This document shows positions 54,990-64,000 of a stretch of 64,000 bases of DNA, in pieces. The DNA lies in assembly GCA_963969495.1 (NCBI GenBank), contig OZ018325.1:200481946-200545945 (forward strand). The letters run 5' to 3'. This DNA comes from Ceratothoa steindachneri (lineage: Eukaryota; Arthropoda; Malacostraca; Isopoda; Cymothoidae). Both the position numbers and the translations under genes were made by a program. Under the pieces are notes generated by a model. It had not been told where the DNA came from. It searched no databases and worked only from the letters and a program-made list of their open reading frames with translations. Every line of letters starts with the position of its first letter. Position 1 is the stretch's first letter.

Positions 54990-56039
54990 CGACCATGTTA
55001 GGTCGTCTCTATCCTTACTTTTCCGGATGTCTCCTTGGTTTTTCGCGTTAAATTCGAAGGGGGAATTACTTACGGAACGGGGATAGATTTAGGAGAATTA
55101 CGTACCTTCCTGTTCTAACACTCCTAATATATTTGAGTAATCCATGGCTTCTCAACACATTTTCACCATTTTACACAACTTTCTGACGGCGATAACTTTG
55201 CTTCCGGGTTTGTTTTTGCTGTTTTGTTTTTTTGTCTTTCTTACAAATTAATAAAATGAGATGCAGCGCAGGAAGGCAGGATAAGAGATCAGTAAATTGG
55301 AGGGATTCTAACAACCAAGAATTGGTAGTTCTGTTGACATGGAAAAGTTTTTAGATGAGGGTCACTTTAATTTATTGCTTCCTGTGTCCAATGGGAAGCA
55401 ATCAATATCTTAGCGATTTCTGATAGGAAGCATTATGTCAAATGGTTCGATTTGGATGCCTCTTTTAACGACAGATATTATTGTATGAATAACCAAACGT
55501 AACCTAGGTTCGCTGTTACAATGGTGTAAAATAGGAAGCATATGTTCTAGTATTGTATCGGGAGGCCGTAAGATGGGGATTAGAAACTGACGTAACCAAT
55601 AGGTGACAGTGGCGTAAGACAGGATCGAAGAATGCGCTTCGCTTCAAAGAGCTATTCTACACTCAACTTTAAGAGAGTATAAAGTCCTACTTGATTTCTC
55701 ATCTGTTTTTCTACGTGAAAAAGTAGGTGAAGAATTTTGCGCGCCCATCAAGACCTCTGACGGCTTACGTCCCTGGCCCACTGAAGAGGTCGCGGGCGCG
55801 TGCGTGCGTTAACCGGGGAATCCCCGCACCGAACCTCATTTTCGGACCTGCGATTGTTCCTCTCTCTTAAGACCAGCAGCACATCTCGAGTCCTGATAAC
55901 TTCTCTACCGTTTAAAACCTGTAGAGACCACCGGTACCTGGCGTGCCTGAACCCCAGAAGGAAGCCCCACAGGGGGCGCGAAGAAGGGGGCGGAGTGTTC
56001 AGTACCGGCAGGTGGGTCCTGATAGACAATTAATATAGG
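54990..56039. other. Non-coding sequence, GC-richer from 55740
   Basis: No gene recognised. From 55740 the sequence becomes GC-rich and probably belongs to, or borders, the 5' UTR of the forward family 2 element. Confidence 0.4.
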
Positions 56040-56206
56040 TAGGGCAGAGAAGGTGGTCCGAGCTTAATAATAGGGACACATCTAAATAGGAGCCTGGTTG
56101 GCTCAAGGTAAAGAGCTTCCCTAGAGGGGCGTCATGGACGACCCCAGGAGACAAAAGAGAACCCCTCTGGGTAAAAGAAAAGTGCTCAAAACCCTCGAGG
56201 GAAAAA

Positions 56207-57596
56207 GTGTTTTCAACTATTTTGGGCTCGATTGAGATTGCACTATGCCGTTTAGTCGATCAAACCTACGGCTATCTCGCAATCTGCGACACTGACCATG
56301 ACGTAGACAGGCTTCTCAGTGTCAATGCACGAGCGAAGCTCGAGGAGCTGAACTTGAGCCCGAAGATCCCTCCCTATGTCTCTGCGCAGAGATCCATAAT
56401 TTGTCGTCGCCTGGATCCATGGGTCGGCTCCCACAGCATCGAGGAGATCAAAAATGAGATAGAGGCAAGGCGAACCTGGGCAAAAGTCGAAGAGATATGC
56501 AAGTTCAAAAATCGTGAAGGAGGCGAATACTCCCATCTATTTAAAGCCACCTTTCAAACCTCTGAGATGGCCGTTAAGGCATCCGAAGCTGGCCTCGTCC
56601 TATTCTACACCAAAATATCCGCTTCATGCATCGGGAGGGAAACCTTGTGTCAGTCCAGGTATGCTTCTCGTGTTATGCCCTGGAGCAGCACGCCACTAGA
56701 GATTGTACATTCGAATGAAAGGTCTGTAGCGAATGCGCCGGAGATGGCCACACCTGGCGAGAGTGTGGCCTTAATTGTAGTGGCCCTCATCGTACCCTGT
56801 CGATGTCGTGTCCCATGAAAAAGACACTAGTCAATGACAAAAAAAAAGAACATCCAAGAGGAGAAACACCTCAGAGCAACAACAACCACCTATGCACAGG
56901 CAACCAAGAGCCAGGAGAAGGAGAAGACTCTTCTACAATAAGACCCTTCAATGAACCTGGACCTTGTGATGTGTGTTATACACGCTCACTTTGTTAACAT
57001 CGCAGAGCCGGGAAGTTACGCTACCGAGTTGAATCGTATGTTGACGCAGAATGGGATGAAACCAATGTGGTTTCCTGATAATCCTCCCCTCAACCGAACT
57101 GTACCAAACCCAGACAGGAAGCAGGCCTACGGCTACTGTAAGAAAATGTTCAAGCTCACGGGATCCAAGACTGAACAAACCCAGCACATCTGATACCGCT
57201 ACAATAATGGAGCCCGACCAACCTGAACGAGAGGATACTGATTCCCAAAACGCGAGCCAAAAAACCAAGAGCCCCAAGAAGACCAAACAATCCTCGTTAA
57301 CTTACAAGTCTACCGACCTAAACCTACGAGTATATGCCTTCCCATCAGCCCCACTGCCAAGAACGGCAAAAGTCAAAGACATCATTGAAGGAATGATCAA
57401 AGGAAAATACAAGTGGGATTACGATTTTGACATCAGTGAAGAAGTGATTTCAGCACTCAGGCAAGGCAGGATCAAGATCTGTGGCGAATCATGTCTCAAC
57501 CTATCACACGATCAATTTAAAAAGAAGAGATCCGCCAGAGTGAGGTCGGCCGCATGCGTTGAGCCAGCAAAAGTATCAAACCTTCACGGGGAATAA
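56207..57596 (+). pseudogene. ORF1 (Gag-like) of family 2, forward copy
   Basis: The N-terminal block (YGYLAICDTDHDVDRLL, RSIICRRLDPWVGSHS, RTWAKVEEICKFKN) is open to about 56655. The frame then shifts to zinc knuckles: CFSCYALEQHATRDC (56662-56706), an in-frame TGA (56716-56718), CSECAGDGHTWREC (56725-56766) and a partial third CSGPHRTLSMSC. A further shift and a TAA (56939-56941) precede MNLDLVMCVIHAHFVN and KPMWFPDNPP. The last part, open from 57207, is described separately. No ATG is certain for the first block. Paralogous to the ORF1 of the reverse copy. Confidence 0.8.
57207..57596 (+). CDS. ORF1 C-terminal part, family 2 (129 codons)
   Basis: Open from an ATG at 57207 to a TAA at 57594-57596. 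Basic Lys/Ser-rich start, then LRVYAFPSAPLPRTAKVKDI and KGKYKWDYDFDISEEVISAL, ending CGESCLNLSHDQFKKKRSAR. The second half matches the reverse copy (KGKFKWDYD, CFNLPTDQFKKKR), so it is a conserved C-terminal domain of ORF1; its function is unknown. The ATG may not be a natural start. Confidence 0.65.
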   Translation: MEPDQPEREDTDSQNASQKTKSPKKTKQSSLTYKSTDLNLRVYAFPSAPLPRTAKVKDIIEGMIKGKYKWDYDFDISEEVISALRQGRIKICGESCLNLSHDQFKKKRSARVRSAACVEPAKVSNLHGE

Positions 57597-57597
57597 T

Positions 57598-58427
57598 ATG
57601 AACTACGCGACGAGATACATCAATAAACTGAAGATCTTTTCTCTAAACGTTAATGGCTGGATGGATAAAAAATTCGCTTACTACAATATAATCCGTGAGA
57701 TAGACCCAGATATCTTCCTCATTTCTGAACACAGACTTAATGCAGAAACCGAGCCTATAAAACTATATAACTACATCACCATTACCATCACAACTAGCCA
57801 CTCGAGTGAAAGATATGACGGCGTCGCTCTTGCAGTGCGAAAGGGCATTAAATTCAAGGAGATAAGTAACTTGGAGGAATCGTACCTAGCGATAAAAATT
57901 AGTATGCTTATCCACGATCTAGTTATAGCAGTAGGGTACCAGCCACCAAGAAGATCATTTTGCCCATACCTAATTTCCTCCGCCTATTCAGAAGGAACTG
58001 TTCAGTAATTCTTATCGGTGACCTAAATGCTCGTTGCAGGGAAACAGGTTACATCACGGCGTACAACGAGGCAGGTACCTCCCTGAGGCTTCTTATGGAT
58101 CGCGGCATGGTAAATATAACAGGCCCAGATTTCGCTACATTCCTAACAAGGAGATCATCTACTACTCCCGACATCATACTAACAAATATCAATTTCGCTT
58201 TGAACCAAAATACCGTTCCTGGCCCTTATTATCCATCTGATCACCTTAGTATGATTACCACAATCTCAGTCTCACCTATCCAGGTCAAAATCCCCTCCCG
58301 CAAATGCTTTCCCAAGGCAGACTGGATCAAATACAAGAGTCTTCTAAGAATATCGGGTAGAACCGTTGGACGGATCCACCCTCGAAGACACAGATCCGCA
58401 CTTCGAAAACCTTATCACCAAGATTAA
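57598..58427 (+). pseudogene. ORF2 N-terminus, APE endonuclease, family 2 forward copy
   Basis: The ATG at 57598 follows the ORF1 stop by one base (TAATATG). It opens MNYATRYINKLKIFSLNVNG (catalytic Asn), then LISEHRL (Glu) and ERYDGVALAVRKGI. The frame changes near 57985. The next frame has VILIGDLNARCRETGY (Asp, Asn), DFATFLTRRSSTTPDIILTN and PSDHLSMITTIS (Ser-Asp-His). All APE active-site blocks are present. One frame change separates them, and another follows at about 58350. Confidence 0.85.
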
Positions 58428-60241
58428 GGAAGCAGATAGAATAGCTATCCAGAGGGTTGAATACAAAACTCTCCCTGCTCCACGATGGAATGAGGAGATT
58501 ACGTCAAGGAAAGATAGATGGAGGAACTTATTACTGAAATAAACAAGAACGGGAACACGGCGGAACGATACCGTGAACTTAGAAAACTGCGCATGCAAAT
58601 TAAATATCTTATCAGCGAGGAATCTAAGACAATCTGGAATGGCATACTTGATAAAATAGACCTGGAAACCGACCCCCCCAAATTTTGGTCTCAGATTAGA
58701 AGATTAAGTGGTACTCAGCAAAATAAGACCAATATTACCATCACAGCAGAGGGAAGAACGATCACCGAGGACCAAGAGATAGAAATCCACTTCAGAGAGC
58801 ACTGGAAGAGAAAATTCGACATCACGGAGGAGGAAAACGACGATTTTGACTAAAAATATGAGGAAAGAGTCTTGTCATACCTGGAAGAGTGAGGACCAAC
58901 TATAACACCATACCACTTCGTCGATAACACTCGACGAGCAGAAGCCCAAGGAAAACCATTCACTCATAAAGAGTTTGAGACAGCTTTAAAGAACTTCAAG
59001 CAGAGGGCCCTTGAAATATCGGATATCACCAAGGCGCACTTAGTGAATGCCCCACCGAACATCAATGAAGCCATACTAAGTATTTAATGCCTGTTTAAAC
59101 GTTGGCTACTTCCCAGATCTACTTAAAAGGGCCAGACTGATCTTTATTTTAAAACCAGGGAAGCCCAAAACGGAAGTAAAAAGTTACAGACGCATATCCT
59201 TTCTAGCATTTATTGGGAAACTTTTAGAAAAACTTCTGAATGACAGACTAAAAAACCTCCTAGAAACAAGGGGCGGATACAACATGCAACAACATGGTTT
59301 CCCTAGACACCTCGGTACGGAATCTGCCCTTGCCCTTATGACAGAGTTGATGGCAAATGCAAAGGCTGAAAATAAGAGGGTGGATGTCGTACTCAGAGAC
59401 GTGGCCTCTGCATTCGACAATGTCTGGGTGCCCGGATTAAAGAACATTATGTGATCTTGAGATGGAAACTAATATCTCCAGAATCCTTTGTGATTATTTA
59501 GAGGATAGAGAGGCAACCATAAAGATCAATAATCACGAAGGACAACCCTTTTCGATGAACGCAGGGGTGCCTCAAGGGGGATGTCTGAGCCCAACGTTGT
59601 ATACTATACACGAGTGACCTCCCTTTTTCTACTCAAGATTACGCTATATGTGTACAGCTAGCCGACGACATAATTCAAATTATCATAAGCGACTACCCAG
59701 CTCCTGGAGACGTCGCAAATAGGACAGCTGGGGAAATTAACAATCTCAACTCTATGAGAAAAGAAACAAGATTCGCACCAATATGGGTAAGTTTAAGATT
59801 CTCCCTATCGGACGTACCAAAACGGCCGACATTAGAGCAAATGGCGAATACTATCCATATACCCGAGAAGCCCGAGTTCTGAGGACTCCTTCTGCAACAA
59901 GAAAGTCATATTTGGCCTTTGTCAGACCGATCTTGCTATACCCCGCCGTCCCATTACATTTGGCGAGCAAGACACAAACTCGCACGGCACAAGTAGGGCA
60001 AAATCAAGCACTGCGCTTCATCCTTGATCTCAGCTTACTGGACAGGATACCATCGATTAGACTACACGATCTCGTGGGGATCGACCCCCTGAATGTGACG
60101 ATGCACAGAAGAGCAACAGAAATATGGAGGAACATACATGAATACTTACCAGAAAGAGTCATGCAGAACATAGGAATACCCGAAATTGACGTTACCGACA
60201 AAGATTTGCCAGCAGCCAACAGCGGTTGCAAGAATACCTAG
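58428..60241 (+). pseudogene. ORF2 RT and C-terminus, family 2 forward copy
   Basis: The pre-RT segment 58518-58853 is open (PPKFWSQIRRLSGTQQNK). RT blocks in several frames: a PKTEVKSYRRISFLAF-like YRPIS region (about 59165-59210), FPRHLGTESALALM, ASAFDNVWVPGLK (about 59408), GVPQGGCLSPTLYTI (about 59567-59610), and QLADDIIQIIISD (about 59658-59694) with the catalytic ADD. The C-terminal frame 59783-60241 has SYLAFVRPILLYPAVPLHLA and QNQALRFILDLSLL, the usual post-RT blocks. Many indels and stops. Confidence 0.85.
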
Positions 60242-60610
60242 AACCAATTTATAAATAACTTCTTCTCACCGAAAAAACGATAAATATTAATATCCGAGTA
60301 ATTAGGATCTTAAACTAAATCTTACAAAAAATAAAATAAAAAGATCCGTAGTGGACAAAAATACTTCAAAATAACAATAGATAATCAAGAAACCGAGATA
60401 TCTCTATCTACAAAAAAAAGAAGCAAACATACGAAAACAAAGGCTTGAATGCTTAAAACAACATGCACGGAAGCATCACAAAAGTGCATGGAAAGTCATA
60501 GCCAGACGTACTGGCACAACATTCTCCTACTAAAACAACACTTTTACTATATTTTACCTTTCTTACTATCACACCCATTTTTCTATCTTTTATGATCAAT
60601 CAATCAATCA

Positions 60611-61110
60611 GGATCGAAAAAGTTAAGGGATAACTTCGTATAAGAACTCGCTTTCCAATTGATGCTCTTTCATCGCTGGTACGAAAAAGATACTTTCATG
60701 AAGTATCAGTTTCTGTAGGCCACTGCTGCCATTAAACAATAGGCTTGTTTAATCAGGAATAAATTAAATTAGTTGATATGAATAAAAATGACTTCTTTTT
60801 TTTTTACTCCTTTTGGTAACTATAAGAATAACCAATATAAATATCCCCCCTCTCCCCTGTTTCGTAGCTATTCCAATAGCCACTATGAAGGTTAAAACTC
60901 GATAATGCTTTGTTTCTGCCTCTTTGAATGGCGGCCGTTCAGAGTATCTCCCAAGTACGCTATGAAGGCCGCCACTCTTAATTGCTTACTCAGGATGAAT
61001 GACTTCACTATGTTAATTAATATGAATCTGTATCTCATCAACCAATGAAACTGTGGTTTGACAAGAAGCGTTTAGGAAGGTCATTATTATTGTTGAAAGT
61101 GTTTTGGTGT
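60611..61110. other. Non-coding AT-rich sequence
   Basis: No feature recognised. Confidence 0.45.
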
Positions 61111-61253
61111 TATGGTGGTATGATCTTTACACGATTTGTTTGGTTGGCTTTATGGTGGTATGATCTTTACACGATTTGTTTGGTTGGCTTTATGGTGGTA
61201 TGATCTTTACACGATTTGTTTGGTTGGCTTTATGGTGATATGATCTTTACATA
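61111..61253. repeat. 40-bp minisatellite, 3.5 units
   Basis: Units start at 61111, 61151 and 61191, with a partial fourth at 61231; each begins TATGGTGGTATGATCTTTAC. The first three are identical. The fourth has GATA for GGTA and diverges after about 22 bases. Confidence 0.95.
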
Positions 61254-61879
61254 ATTTTCTGACGAAAATGTCCCTACTGTTTTCGTCTATTTTTTAAAAA
61301 AAATTCTAATCTTGTTTCACGTATTATTGTTTCGTCACTGACTTTGTTTATGGTATTATTCTGTTGGAGTCGGGAGGGCACGCAATCTGTCAACCGCAGC
61401 ATGGTTTGCATGTTAGACAATACACCTTGCGGGGCCGGTTGGGGGGATCCCGTCCGCCATTTTAAAGGGACGGGTGGCGGCACAGGTAACCCACTTCTTC
61501 ATTCACTGCAATTAACATTCTCGTTGGCGACACTTCGAGTCCACCTTCAAAGTTAAGCCACAACGGGCGTGATTAATCGCCTACGAGTCCCGACTCGGGT
61601 CGCTTCACGGTATGGCTACCACGCCCAAGATCCTCCTGGTTCGGATCCTAGGTTAAACAAGGCCCCCAACTAACAAATGAAACGCCTTCTTAAATGAATG
61701 CAAATCGGTGATAAAATAAAAACTGCCATTTCCCCCCCCCCCCCTCCTAAATTTCTTGTCATTTAACGAATGGTCTTTTTAAACGTGGACAAATGTTTTG
61801 AATTACGAAATCCAAAATTACTTATTTATCAATACACTGGAAAATGCTCGCCCCCGTAGGGGGGAGCTTGCGCTTCACT
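61254..61879. other. Non-coding sequence with a GC-rich patch
   Basis: 61370-61680 is GC-richer and contains GGTTCGGATCC (about 61639), one base off a pol III B-box. No A-box at proper spacing and no cloverleaf, so I do not call a tRNA or SINE. A 13-base C run lies at 61732-61744. Confidence 0.4.
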
Positions 61880-62217
61880 ACTAAGATTAAAATTTTAAAT
61901 CTAAAAAAAGCAGCCATGTTTAATTTTTTATAAATTTTCTGAACTTCGCCAATTATAATAATTTTAAAAAGCAACTCTGAACTAAATTTCCCCCCTTTCA
62001 AAATATCACGTTGCTAAAATATAGTTATAGAAGAAGATATACAAAAATAAATTTTCTGAACTTGATAATTTTTAATTCTTTGAGTTTTAAAAAATTCACA
62101 AAATGCGAATAGTTATATTTATTTCTGAACTTTGATTAAAAAAAAACAAGTCATAACCAAACTAAGATGAAATTATTATTCAAATACTAAAAAAAATCGC
62201 CTTAAATTCTAGAGTTA

Positions 62218-62220
<3 letters not shown>
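61880..62220 (-). repeat. Dispersed AT-rich repeat, copy 2
   Basis: Reverse complement of 47945-48250, extended by about 40 bases that include another TTTTCTGAACTTCGCC segment. It also ends directly at a (TA)n tract, in the same orientation relative to the repeat as copy 1. Confidence 0.8.

Positions 62221-62294
<74 letters not shown>
62221..62294. repeat. (TA)n microsatellite, 74 bp
   Basis: Pure TA tract at the outer end of dispersed repeat copy 2. Confidence 0.97.
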
Positions 62295-62296
<2 letters not shown>

Positions 62297-62756
62297 CTTA
62301 GAGATCATTGAGTGTGTTGCTACGTACCTCGTTGATTTGGTGGCCAGAAGTGCGGATAGCTTCACTTGCTGCACTAGCAAGATAACCTGGTTCGAAATGA
62401 GATTTGTCGGCCGTCTTTTTATCCTTCTTAGCTGCATTAAGCTAATTACTATGGCGAGTAATTAGCTCAATAAGTTGGTTATTGAACCTTAGTTAGGTTG
62501 TGAGAGGCAAATGATTGCACACAGATTAGATGGAGATTCCGTATTTGATAATCGAACCGGATAATTTCTAGATAAAGTTAATTAACTAATTTTGTACATC
62601 CTGACTTTCCCTCCTATGTCGTCAAATGCAGCTCGCAAATTAGCCTTTCGAAACTGGGCCACCGACGCTCGACTCGAAGCGATGTAATTAATTACTCGCC
62701 GGAAAGATTTTGCTCTCTTGCCATGTAATGAAATCGTTAAAAGATTTATCCACAAA
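62295..62756. other. Non-coding sequence, no gene recognised
   Basis: No feature found. Confidence 0.45.
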
Positions 62757-63506
62757 CGGATCTCAGGTGTAGCATTGGCAATTGACCTACCAAGGGGTGT
62801 CAGGTGTAACATGGGCAATTGACATACCAACCGGTGTCAGGTGTAACATTGGCAATTGCCCAGCAAAAGGATGCCAGGTGTAACATGGGCAATTGATCAA
62901 CATAGGGATGCAGGTGTAACATGGGCAATTGATCAACATAGGGATGCAGGTGTAACATTAACAATTGACCAGCAAATGGATGTCAGGTGTAACATTGGCA
63001 ATTAACCAGCAAAGGGATGCCAGGTGTAACATTGACAATTCACTATCAAAGGATCTCAGGTGTAGCATTGGCAATTGACCTACCAAGGGGTGTCAGGTGT
63101 AACATGGGCTATTAACCAGCAAAGGGATACCAGGCAACATTAACAATTGACCAGCAAAGGGATGCCAGGTGTAACATGAGTAATTGACCAGCAAAGGGAT
63201 GCCAGGTGTAAGTAACATTGACAATTGTCCATCAAAGGATGTCAGGTGTAACATTGGCAATTGACCAGCAAAGGGATGTCAGATGTAACATGGGTAATTG
63301 ACCAGTAAAGAGATGCCAGGTGTAACATTGATAATTGCCCATCAAAGGGATGTCTGGTGTAACTCGCATTTGACCAGCAAAGTGATGCCATGTAAAACAT
63401 TGGCAATTGATCAGCAAAGGGATGTCAGGGGTAACATTGGCAATTGACCTACCAAGGGGTGTCAGGTGTAGCATTGAAAATTGACCAGGAAAGAGATATC
63501 AGGTGT
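62757..63506. repeat. About 37-bp minisatellite, roughly 20 units
   Basis: The unit is built on GATGYCAGGTGTAACATTGG followed by CAATTGACCAGCAAAGG. Units vary by substitutions and small indels (34-42 bp). GGTGTCAGG and GGATGCCAGG forms alternate irregularly. There are no unique spacers, so it is not a CRISPR-like array. Open frames here are repeat artefacts. Confidence 0.95.
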
Positions 63507-64000
63507 TGCTACAACAAATCATCATTGTTGATCACATGGTGGGAAATGGAGTGGATTTTAGTTGTGAACACCTTTTTGAGTCGAGAAAGGGTGATTTAGT
63601 TGCCGGGTTTTTATTTGGAAAAAAAAGAAGCTTCAAGTAACGAGGGCATCGCCGCCCGAAATCTTTTTGAAAAGTGGTGAAGTTAGAGTAGTGTAAGAGA
63701 AATCAGGGGAGGTAAAAAATTTGTAGAACAGTCATTAGTCCGGGTAGACTATTGGGGTGCTAGTGGCTCGCAACTCTCCTGAATCTGCCTTATTTGTGTA
63801 ACGAGAGCAAGCTGCTATATTTCCCCCTAAAAGTTTAAAACGAAAACCAATGAGGGCATCTCCAGATGGTTTGTTAAAAAGCTCTAAAATGAAGGAAGTA
63901 AAAATGTGTGGAAGATAGCCGCAAATCCTCCTACGGAGGTTCGGCCGGGTGGCCATACAATCTCCAGATGTTAGCTGCAGTAAGATATGCATGAAAAGCC
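63507..64000. repeat. Weak dispersed repeat at window end
   Basis: Two related segments (63600-63720 and 63835-63990) share ACGAGGGCATC-like blocks. The second also resembles 23150-23320 (TTTAAAACGAAAACCAA; GGAAGATAG; GTTAGCTGCAGTA against GTGAGCTGCAGTA). No coding content recognised; it continues past the window. Confidence 0.5.

Larger units (their letters stand above)
56040..60610 (+). mobile_element. Non-LTR retrotransposon family 2, forward copy
   Basis: Order: 5' UTR (to 56206), ORF1 (56207-57596), ORF2 with APE endonuclease, RT and C-terminal region (57598-60241), 3' UTR, and a short ATCA-type repeat near 60594-60609 that may be the 3' tail. It is homologous to the reverse copy at 42.8-46.2 kb but keeps the RT. 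The coding sequence is AT-richer than the I-like copies. No RNase H is seen. Confidence 0.85.

Noticed and set aside
61560..61680. tRNA or SINE on either strand
   Set aside because: GGTTCGGATCC is close to a B-box, but no A-box or cloverleaf fits around it.
62757..63506. CRISPR-like array
   Set aside because: Units are contiguous with no unique spacers, the genome is eukaryotic, and no cas genes are present.

Overview
This is a gene-poor stretch of animal nuclear DNA, most likely arthropod. I recognise no host protein-coding gene. What can be named is transposable-element debris and tandem repeats: non-LTR retrotransposons, Tc1/mariner transposons, a Penelope-like fragment, a tRNA-derived SINE head, foldback MITEs, minisatellites and about a dozen long (TA)n tracts. 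The arthropod call is an inference from the transposon mix and the AT-rich background; nothing in the sequence fixes the species.

Layout. 1-2.4 kb: a (TA)n tract and a decayed mariner-like element. 4.5-7.5 kb, 14.1-17.3 kb, 18.5-19.6 kb, 27.0-32.8 kb and 37.1-38.8 kb: seven scrambled + strand copies (A-G) of one GC-rich, I-superfamily-like non-LTR family (ORF1 with zinc knuckles; ORF2 with APE endonuclease, RT, RNase H and a conserved 3' tail). Copy F (27-32.8 kb) is the most complete but lacks core RT and carries a MITE between its ORFs. 8.6-9.2 kb: a reverse-strand CR1/L2-like RT tail. 24.7 kb: SINE head. 26.4 kb: a 475-bp mariner deletion derivative with both ends. 33.6 kb: a foldback MITE. 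35.9-38.2 kb: two abutting minisatellites, the second made of 36 exact 27-bp units inside the RNase H domain of copy G. 41.8-42.7 kb: Penelope-like 3' fragment with a GIY-YIG endonuclease and a perfect 35-bp inverted repeat. 42.8-46.2 kb (-) and 56.0-60.6 kb (+): two copies of a second non-LTR family. 48.3-51.3 kb: two nearly complete Tc1-like transposons. 53.8-54.4 kb: a third, truncated Tc1-like copy. 61.1-63.5 kb: 40-bp and about 37-bp minisatellites. The remaining 0.3-3 kb blocks are AT-rich and show me nothing coding.

How it fits together. The retrotransposon and transposon remains do not form a cellular pathway. Each encodes or once encoded its own mobilisation enzymes. Nearly all are broken by frameshifts, stops or deletions. 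The least damaged are Tc1-a at 48.3 kb (one frameshift and one nonsense codon visible) and the Penelope-like reading frame at 41.8 kb (open over about 213 codons). The clearest novelty candidate is the minisatellite grown from the RNase H coding sequence in copy G, next to a drifting satellite. A second theme is the repeated contact between transposon ends and (TA)n tracts.
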